NCBI GenBank assembly: GCA_018267795.1
Contig: JAFDXS010000048.1
Coordinates: 1-10,293 of the forward strand
From: Bacteroidota bacterium
Lineage (GTDB): Bacteria > Bacteroidota > Bacteroidia > Chitinophagales > Chitinophagaceae
Length of the DNA stretch: 10,293 nt
Reading direction: 5' to 3'
The notes under the pieces are model-generated. The model was not told the DNA's origin, did not search any database, and worked only from the letters and a program-made list of their open reading frames with translations. The position numbers and the translations under genes were made by a program. The first letter of the stretch is position 1. Each line of letters opens with the position of its first letter. Of the stretch, positions 1-6,378 are shown piece by piece.

Positions 1-1131
1 TGAGTAATCCGCTACAGGATACATATCAGGTTGCTGAATATATTTTTTATTAACAGTATCGTAGATACCTGTCTTATACCAGTTATCCATTGTAGAAAGT
101 GCATTTCTGTTTGCAACAGAGCTGTTGATTGTAGCACGCATACGAGCTACATGGCCTTTTGTAAACATAAGTTTACAATCAGCATAGTTCATTATGTTCT
201 GCACATTTACAGTATCAGGATAATCAACAAGAGAATCGACACCCGGTATTGTACTTGGGTAAACTTTAAAATAACCCTGTGCGCAAGTACTGTCATATAA
301 ATCGCAACCAAACTGATTGCCATGAGTAGGAGGGGTATCGTCTACGTCATCATCGCTGCATGGAACACCATGATCTGCACCAGCGAAGTTGTAAGGGCCA
401 AAAGTGTGAGACAGGTTGAAATAGTGACCTACTTCATGCGGAATAGTAGCGCCATCGCCATTACCTACAGTAGTAATGAACATTGAATTGGTCATAACGC
501 CATCGCTGTAAGGGTTAGCCGCTGCTGAAGGAGGTAAAACTGCATAAGCAGCTACGATACCACCACCCTCAGAACCTAAACCAATGAAAGCCTCTACCCA
601 TATATTCATATAAGTGCCCGGATCCCACTGATCAAATTTTGCCTGATCGTCACCACCATAAGTAAGGTATGATGTACGCCTTGTAATACCTCTTGTAGGA
701 TTTCCTACTGGGTCTTTAGTAGCAAGCTGGAAGTGGAAGTTGGCATCACCAACATATTTCTTAAATGGAGGAATAACGCCAGATGTATCATTTTTACAAT
801 TGTAAAAATCATTCAGGTTAGTAAGCATTGTGTTTATCTGCGCATCGGTTACATTTTCAGCACCATAATCATGTATTACGTGTACTACTACCGGTATTAT
901 AGTGAGTGTATCACTCATTAAAGCGGTAGTTTTCATGAACTTGCGAAGCCTCATAGCGCTAACATAGTTATCCATGTCCTTTTTCATCTGCGCTTCATAC
1001 TTAGCAACGGCATCAGGGTTCGCCTGCTTTATCTTTTCATACTCTGTGTATGTCTGACAAAATTGTGCTTTAGCGTTGGTACAAGCAAGACTTAAACCGG
1101 CCAAAAGGAGTAAAATAGTTTTCCTAACCAT
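1..1131 (-). CDS. Secreted M43-family (pappalysin/cytophagalysin-like) zinc metalloprotease, 3'-truncated by window edge
   Basis: The frame opens with ATG at 1131-1129 and stays open to base 1, giving the first 377 residues; the C-terminus lies outside. Residues 1-22 look like a Sec signal peptide (basic start, Leu-rich core, cleavage after AKA before Q23). The metzincin zinc motif HEVGHYFNLSH is at 232-242 (three His ligands, Glu233 as general base). It is followed by the M43-typical CSDDDVDDTPPT (258-269) and a Met-turn NIMNYADC (Met314). C258, C276, C283 and C319 probably form the two disulfides usual in this family. The protein aligns along its length with the adjacent complete protease (HVIHDYG, PFKKYVG, GNPT.GIT and the zinc motif are shared), so the two are tandem paralogs. 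By analogy the missing part should carry a PKD-like domain, a jelly-roll domain and a T9SS type A tail. The role is extracellular endopeptidase; the substrate is unknown. Asn replaces the usual Gly within the zinc motif. Confidence 0.9.
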   Translation of the reverse strand, partial: MVRKTILLLLAGLSLACTNAKAQFCQTYTEYEKIKQANPDAVAKYEAQMKKDMDNYVSAMRLRKFMKTTALMSDTLTIIPVVVHVIHDYGAENVTDAQINTMLTNLNDFYNCKNDTSGVIPPFKKYVGDANFHFQLATKDPVGNPTRGITRRTSYLTYGGDDQAKFDQWDPGTYMNIWVEAFIGLGSEGGGIVAAYAVLPPSAAANPYSDGVMTNSMFITTVGNGDGATIPHEVGHYFNLSHTFGPYNFAGADHGVPCSDDDVDDTPPTHGNQFGCDLYDSTCAQGYFKVYPSTIPGVDSLVDYPDTVNVQNIMNYADCKLMFTKGHVARMRATINSSVANRNALSTMDNWYKTGIYDTVNKKYIQQPDMYPVADYS

Positions 1132-1175
1132 TTTTATTAATTAAATTATTATATATTATATAGTAATGCAAGCTC

Positions 1176-1208
1176 CAAAGATAAATAATCCTGTTAAGAA
1201 AATGCAAA
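1176..1208 (-). promoter_or_regulatory. Bacteroidota-type promoter for the truncated M43 protease
   Basis: Read on the minus strand, TTTG (1208-1205) is followed after 21 nt by TATCTTTG (1183-1176), an exact match to the Bacteroidota -7 element TAnnTTTG with a matching -33 TTTG. Transcription would start roughly 5-8 nt further on, leaving an A/T-rich leader of about 40 nt before the ATG at 1131. It sits in the 98-bp gap after the upstream protease gene, where I see no terminator hairpin, so read-through from that gene is also possible. Confidence 0.6.
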
Positions 1209-1229
1209 TTTCATACTAATCGCAACATA

Positions 1230-3452
1230 TTAATTATTAATCATTAACTTCTCCGTCACTGTTTTATTAGCGATGGTTACTGTAACAAAGTATATGCCTG
1301 AAGATGGGAATATCCTTGCACTTAAAGCCTCTTCAATATGTGAGTTTGGTGCATAGCTGCCATCTTTTTGATATATTGCCTTGCCTGTAACATCACGGAT
1401 AATATAATTTGCCATGCCATCTGATGCAGTGGTAAATACAAGTTTACAATCACCATTTGATGGATTAGGATAAATCTCTATACCACCGGGTGTGGCAAAA
1501 ACTTCACCAACCTCTGTCGTATAAGGGCTAACCTGAATCTTGTCCATATACAAATTATTTCCATTTGAGCCTGGCCAATAGCGGAACTTAAAGAATACCT
1601 TATTAGAACGATAAGCTACAGGTACATTTATAGTTTGTGCCTTCCATTGACTCGCAGTAGTAGGTATAAACTCTGCGCTTTGTGAAGAGTTATTAAGCAA
1701 CGCGGTACCCTTAAGAGTAGTGATCGGTTTCCAAACGTGGCCGCATGAGGTACTTACTAGTATCTGCATTGAGTCCTGTGCACTTCCTGTACCCATTCTA
1801 TATGAGCCACTTGTATAAAAGTTAAGATTTACATCGCCACCGGTTCCTACAACTGAGGTCAAATCATAAGCAGGGCTGATAATATCATCATAATCGCCCA
1901 CCGGGGTACCGGTTTTATTTTCAGGAGAAGTTCGATCATCATAAGAACGGTAACGCACACAAGCGCCATCACCATAACCCGCACCGTTATACCAATCCCA
2001 TTTAAACTGGTTGTTATAATAGTTAAACACAGGCCATTTAGCCATATCTGCAGCAGTAGCAAACTCTTGTACCGAACCGGCAGGAAGTGTAGCATTATCT
2101 GCCACATATACTGCCTGTGTATTGGTTATAGTACTGCTGCCAGTGTTATTGCCGGTGGCAGTAAGAGATACAGTAACCCAACCCGGAGTACCAAACTGAG
2201 TGCTTACCGTACCCATGCTGGTAGATGTTGGTACAGTGGCATCGTTAGAGAATGTCCATGATACACTTGTGATGGTATCGTTCCAGCTGCGGTTCTTAAA
2301 GGTAAACTGAGTGCCGTCGCCTGCACAAATAAAGAATGCGCGATCTGTAGTATATGGCGTACCTCTTTCTACTGAAAAATCCGCTACCGGTGCTAAATCC
2401 GGCATTGGAGCAAGAGCACCCGTCTTAGCAAGGTTAGCCGGAGAATAAAGAGTGCTTCTGCCTGCTATGCTATTAGTAAGTGCAAGGCGCATACGCTCTA
2501 CCTGCCCTTTGGTAAACATACGCTGGCAGTAGGTATAGTCCATTATATTCTGAGAGTTAGTAGTATCAGGATAATCAACAACTGAATCGATACCTGATAT
2601 ATTCTTGTATGTTTTATAATAGCCTGTTGCACAGGTTGCATCATATAAAGAAGCTGGTGTGCAACCTGTGGGTAAGTGCCCCATAGTAGGTGGGGTATCA
2701 TCTACCTCATCATCGCCACAGGCTACATTTGGTGCATTGGTATTTCCCCATGGATGCTCCAGATTCAACACATGGCCTATCTCATGAGGTATTGCTTTAT
2801 CATAATTAAGGTAAGAGTACAGCCCTATCACCCCATCATAATACGGCATATAAGCTGCAGATGAAGGATAATACGCGTATGCCGCAGCACCTGCCTCAGC
2901 GCCTGAGAACTGATTGATAAACCATATATTAATATATGAGCTTGGTGGCCATTGGTCTAATTTAGATTGGTCGCCTGCATCATAAGAAAGATATGACTGG
3001 TGATGAGTGATACCCTTAGTAGGATTACCATTAGGATCGATAGTAGCCAGGTGAAGACGGATACGTGGATTACCTACATATTTTTTAAACGGGGCAATAA
3101 CATCGGAGGTATCACTGTTCTCCCCCCTGTATATAGTTGCCCAATTGCTTACAGCAGCAAAAATATCATCGTCATTCAAATACTCATTACCATAATCGTG
3201 TATGACATGTATGACAATAGGAATATCATAAACAGTGGTATCGGGACCAGATGTAAGCTTTGCAAACTTTTCGAGGTTTACGTGCTGCATGCCATCTTTA
3301 ATGGCTTTATCTAATTGCTGTTCAAAAGCTGTAATTTCAGGATGTTGTTGTTTTAATCTCTGATACACTGCGTCGGTAGCACACGAATTCTGTGCGTTAC
3401 TGATTGTTGCAAAACCGCTTGCAGCAAGCAGTAACATAAAAAATTTCTTCAT
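1230..3452 (-). CDS. Secreted M43-family metalloprotease with PKD-like, jelly-roll and T9SS type A sorting domains
   Basis: A complete 740-residue protein. Residues 1-20 are a Sec signal peptide (MKKFFMLLLAASGFATISNA, then Q21). A short pro-region with a single Cys (C24) precedes the metzincin domain at about 75-335. Zinc motif HEIGHVLNLEH is at 223-233, the M43 signature CGDDEVDDTPPT at 245-256, and the Met-turn NIMDYTYC has Met304. C245, C264, C274 and C309 match the disulfide Cys of the paralog. Residues 355-450 form a PKD-like beta domain (WTF core, but no WDFGDG). Residues 459-643 resemble the MAM-like jelly-roll module common in Bacteroidota M43 enzymes (ISPAYDLT, CGHVWK, GNNLYMDKI). 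Residues 657-740 are a type A T9SS tail (IYPNPSNG, SSGIYFV, EKLMINN), so the enzyme should be exported by T9SS and anchored to the surface or released. It lies directly upstream of its truncated paralog. The family call is firm; the substrate is unknown. Confidence 0.95.
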   Translation of the reverse strand: MKKFFMLLLAASGFATISNAQNSCATDAVYQRLKQQHPEITAFEQQLDKAIKDGMQHVNLEKFAKLTSGPDTTVYDIPIVIHVIHDYGNEYLNDDDIFAAVSNWATIYRGENSDTSDVIAPFKKYVGNPRIRLHLATIDPNGNPTKGITHHQSYLSYDAGDQSKLDQWPPSSYINIWFINQFSGAEAGAAAYAYYPSSAAYMPYYDGVIGLYSYLNYDKAIPHEIGHVLNLEHPWGNTNAPNVACGDDEVDDTPPTMGHLPTGCTPASLYDATCATGYYKTYKNISGIDSVVDYPDTTNSQNIMDYTYCQRMFTKGQVERMRLALTNSIAGRSTLYSPANLAKTGALAPMPDLAPVADFSVERGTPYTTDRAFFICAGDGTQFTFKNRSWNDTITSVSWTFSNDATVPTSTSMGTVSTQFGTPGWVTVSLTATGNNTGSSTITNTQAVYVADNATLPAGSVQEFATAADMAKWPVFNYYNNQFKWDWYNGAGYGDGACVRYRSYDDRTSPENKTGTPVGDYDDIISPAYDLTSVVGTGGDVNLNFYTSGSYRMGTGSAQDSMQILVSTSCGHVWKPITTLKGTALLNNSSQSAEFIPTTASQWKAQTINVPVAYRSNKVFFKFRYWPGSNGNNLYMDKIQVSPYTTEVGEVFATPGGIEIYPNPSNGDCKLVFTTASDGMANYIIRDVTGKAIYQKDGSYAPNSHIEEALSARIFPSSGIYFVTVTIANKTVTEKLMINN

Positions 3453-3798
3453 TTAACTGTTCCGGATAATATTAATTATAAAAGAAAATTAAAGTAGCGT
3501 AAAGGTAAGGCATATAGTTAAGGGCTATATCTTATCCTCTGTCATAAGAATATCACTTATTCGTTAAAGGAATCATAACACATAATTTAAAAACGCACTA
3601 TAAAAAGGCTGAAAATGTTTTAAAATATGCTTTTACGGGTGGCTCATTATATTATTCATCAAATTAGGATAAACAATAGCTTCTATAAAAAACAATCCCC
3701 ACTCAGCAGGTGGGGATTGTTGTAAGCCTCGAAATAGGGTTGTATAGGCTTTTAGTGACAAGTCTTTATAGGAGCATTTTTCTGGAAAAGCTTAAGTA
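3453..3798. other. 346-bp intergenic region between the surface-protein operon and the protease pair
   Basis: This A/T-rich spacer separates the end of the surface-protein operon from the start of the complete protease. It holds the terminator described at 3687-3721. No convincing gene is visible; the longest plausible short frame (3627-3725, plus) runs through the terminator and has no recognisable features. The protease promoter should lie here, but I find only one-mismatch versions of the -7 element on the minus strand (TACCTTTA at 3507-3500 and TAATTTTC at 3491-3484), neither with a good -33 partner. Around 3530-3562, short inverted repeats (CTTAT/ATAAG and GAATA/TATTC) could form alternative small hairpins, but they are weak. 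Confidence 0.6.
3687..3721 (-). terminator. Rho-independent terminator of the surface-protein operon
   Basis: Read on the minus strand, AACAATCCCCAC (3721-3710), a 7-nt loop and GTGGGGATTGTT (3702-3691) form a perfect 12-bp stem. Four further T follow the stem's final TT, giving a six-T run. On the plus strand the stem is not followed by a T-run, so it acts for minus-strand transcription. It lies about 78 nt after the stop codon of the last surface-protein gene and separates that operon from the protease pair. Confidence 0.9.
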
Positions 3799-6357
3799 TT
3801 ATTTTAAGGCTGATAGCAGCGTAACATTACCTTGATAATTTTGCATGTATCCATTTTTAAAGACAGCTTTTATTGTATATACATATACACCTACGGGTTG
3901 AGCTACAGAATTAAATTTGCCGTCCCATCCCCTACCGTTTACGTTCTCGGTTTCAAATATTTTTTCTCCCCACCGGTCATATATATCCATGTGAAAAGCC
4001 GTAACCCCGGCAGATAATAATTGTCTTGGAAAGAAATAATCGTTTATACCATCTCCATCAGGAGTAAAAGCATTGGGGATAGCTATATAGCAATCAGGCT
4101 TTACAAATTGTGAATCAGTCGTTGCACAACCATGATCTGAAGTTACCTTTAGCCAGTACACTGCAACTTCTGAAACATCTATAGTTGCGTCTGTAGCACC
4201 GGTGCTCCATAAATTGCTATAGTTATAGTCCCCTGCATGATTGCTTAATGTTATCCCCCCGTCACCCGGACATATAGACGTATCCGGGCCGAGATTTACA
4301 ATTGGGTAAGGATAGACATTGATTGAATCGATATAACTTGCAGAAGGACATGCGGGGTAATGAGCCAATACGTTTATTATCATTTTTCCCGGCTTATCGT
4401 AAGTATGTATGATGATATTATTTTTTAGCAACTCAGTGCTATCACCAAAGTGCCATAATAAGGTATCAGGCAATTCGCCTGTGTAAGATGGGGTTAGCGT
4501 TACAGGCACACCTACGCATACTTCATTTATGTTAGGAACAAACGAAACATATCCTAAAGAATCAACTCTAATTGTAGTGCTGAAAGTATCATTACAGGGC
4601 ATACCTGTAAGTAAGACCCTATACTTGCCCTGCTGTGTATATGTGTGGACAGGCGCAGCTAAAGAAGACGTGCCTCCATCCCCAAAATCCCATATATAAT
4701 CTGCAAACCCCAGCGACGTATTTTTGAATGATACAGGATTATTTATGCAGGCCAATGTATCTGCAGTGAAAGATGCTGTATATTTTGGCGGATATACAAC
4801 GATGGGCATCGTAGTATCGCAGCCATTATGCAAAACATGCACACTGTAGGTACCCACAACAGTACCAAACAATGTATCGCCTTCATTTTTTACAGTGTGA
4901 GTTTGTAACACTTTATTTGCAGCATCCAGCCAGGTATAGGTGTAAACGCCCGTGTCTCCTGGCATAGGTTGTATCCATGCGTATGCATTATTAGCATCTT
5001 TACAGCCGTTAAATGAACTTAGCAAAGGAATTTTGCTCGCAAATACGACGTTGAATGTATCTGTATGATGCACACAGGGAGCGGTAGTATAAGACACCCA
5101 ATATTTTCCTGAATTGTAAACAGTATGCCTCGTGGACTTCACACTATCTTCCCATATATAATCCCAACCTACATTATCAGCTACTAAAACGCTGCTATCG
5201 CTAAAGCAAAGTTTGACGTCACGGCTACGGTATAGGGTATCGCGCCTGAAAACAGCAATAACATTAGGCAAGCCTAATGATGCATCCGTACCGCTATCCA
5301 GCATGACGGCGTTGCTTACGTATCCACATCCCGGAGCAGGAAGATTAGGATTTGGAATGACACCTAAAGCATTAGTTCCAAATACAGTGAAATAAATTTT
5401 ACCATCCGGTGCAAGTTTGGTTTGACCATATGCTTCTCCCAAAGTTCTCTTTGATGCTAATATGGTAGCAGATACACCCGAACTTAAATCAAACTGGTAA
5501 AGAGAATCGATATTAGTCAGATAAATTTTTGAATTATCAGAAGAGAAGGAAGCGCCATAGCTACTAACAATACTCAAGTTCATGTTTTTTGTCGCTGTTC
5601 CTGTAGCAGGGTCAAAATCGTATAATACTGCATAACCAGAACCGTAACCACACGCTACAAGTTTCTTTCTGTTCGGTGAAACCTTAATAATCCCTACTGG
5701 AGCTAAACATCCAACTGCAGAGGTAACAGGTGTTTTATTTAAACCGGAGCTCGTTATTTCAAAAGCTTTTAAACTACCCGTAGTGTTGCACGTAAGTACC
5801 CACACATCGCAATGGTCTCCTACCACTGCTGTTAGCTTCTCCGTATTATTTGAATCAAGTAATATAGCGCGCCTGCCCGCAACAATATCTCCCATGCCGG
5901 AATTCAAATTCATGTCCACAACACTGTAATAAAGTCTGTATGCAAGCGCACCCAATTCGAAAGATGTTTGTGAAAACACATAGTATTTGCCAGGACTATC
6001 CGGCATAGGTACAATCAAGGCCCCCTGAGAAGTGCTGGCTGTAGGAGTAATCAATGAGCTATCGGCTATGGCCCTTATTCTGGGGTCTGTGATAAGCGTG
6101 TCGCCATTGGGCATCACATTTCCGAGCCTGTCCCAGACTATAGAGCCATCTGTATAAAACAATAACTTTCCTTTATCGTCGCAGACACTTGCGCTACCTT
6201 CCCCAAAACCTTGTATCGCAGTCGTTATAGCTACCGGGCTGCCACTGTTAAAATCAATACCCGCATAATTGCCAAATGCCCATACGTTTTCCTGTTGTGC
6301 ATTGGCAGTTGAATGCAATAAGAAAGTAAGGGTTATATATAGCAAAAGCCTATTCAT
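3799..6357 (-). CDS. Large T9SS type B (gliding-motility C-terminal / CHU) surface protein with propeller-like domain, Ig-like and PKD modules
   Basis: A complete 852-residue protein. Signal peptide 1-20 (cleavage after ANA, before QQ). Residues about 22-372 form a beta-propeller-like domain typical of Bacteroidota surface proteins (FNSGSPVAI, SVCDDKGKLLFYTDG, VMPNGD, VSPNRKKL, FSSDNSKIYL, APDGKIYF, ending LGLPNVI). Then come Ig-like modules (about 375-440 and 445-522, the latter SprB-repeat-like with YTYTW and GTYSVHV), two PKD domains (527-598 with WDFGDGG; 606-682 with WHFGDST), another Ig-like module (685-752, LGPDTSIC) and the type B sorting domain at 757-849 (IPNAFTPDGDGIND, YDRWGEKIF, GWDGKFN, PVGVYVY). 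It should be exported by T9SS and held on the cell surface. Adhesin or scaffold is the likely role; the domain name does not prove a part in gliding. It starts 21 nt after its paralog's stop, so co-transcription is likely. No enzymatic motif was seen. Confidence 0.9.
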   Translation of the reverse strand: MNRLLLYITLTFLLHSTANAQQENVWAFGNYAGIDFNSGSPVAITTAIQGFGEGSASVCDDKGKLLFYTDGSIVWDRLGNVMPNGDTLITDPRIRAIADSSLITPTASTSQGALIVPMPDSPGKYYVFSQTSFELGALAYRLYYSVVDMNLNSGMGDIVAGRRAILLDSNNTEKLTAVVGDHCDVWVLTCNTTGSLKAFEITSSGLNKTPVTSAVGCLAPVGIIKVSPNRKKLVACGYGSGYAVLYDFDPATGTATKNMNLSIVSSYGASFSSDNSKIYLTNIDSLYQFDLSSGVSATILASKRTLGEAYGQTKLAPDGKIYFTVFGTNALGVIPNPNLPAPGCGYVSNAVMLDSGTDASLGLPNVIAVFRRDTLYRSRDVKLCFSDSSVLVADNVGWDYIWEDSVKSTRHTVYNSGKYWVSYTTAPCVHHTDTFNVVFASKIPLLSSFNGCKDANNAYAWIQPMPGDTGVYTYTWLDAANKVLQTHTVKNEGDTLFGTVVGTYSVHVLHNGCDTTMPIVVYPPKYTASFTADTLACINNPVSFKNTSLGFADYIWDFGDGGTSSLAAPVHTYTQQGKYRVLLTGMPCNDTFSTTIRVDSLGYVSFVPNINEVCVGVPVTLTPSYTGELPDTLLWHFGDSTELLKNNIIIHTYDKPGKMIINVLAHYPACPSASYIDSINVYPYPIVNLGPDTSICPGDGGITLSNHAGDYNYSNLWSTGATDATIDVSEVAVYWLKVTSDHGCATTDSQFVKPDCYIAIPNAFTPDGDGINDYFFPRQLLSAGVTAFHMDIYDRWGEKIFETENVNGRGWDGKFNSVAQPVGVYVYTIKAVFKNGYMQNYQGNVTLLSALK

Positions 6358-6378
6358 TTCCGGCAGTATGTTTAAATG

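Noticed and set aside
31..921. Plus-strand frames of 60-90 codons inside the truncated protease
   Set aside because: They lie antisense to a clear coding frame and their products have no recognisable domain; they are shadows.
1081..1083. Cys17 in the signal peptide of the truncated protease (LSLAC) as a lipoprotein site
   Set aside because: The -3 position is Ser rather than Leu/Val/Ile, and the AKA-Q site a few residues on is a normal signal peptidase I site, matching the paralog.
1147..1162. A/T run (ATTATATATTATATAG) upstream of the truncated protease
   Set aside because: It falls in the predicted untranslated leader; it is too short and irregular to be a meaningful repeat or origin.
3627..3725. 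A 32-residue plus-strand frame (MLLRVAHYI...) in the 346-bp gap
   Set aside because: It runs through the terminator stem, which explains its 3' half, and it shows no motif or promoter.
5213..5395. Short plus-strand frame within the surface-protein gene
   Set aside because: Antisense shadow of a well-supported 852-residue protein; no independent signal.
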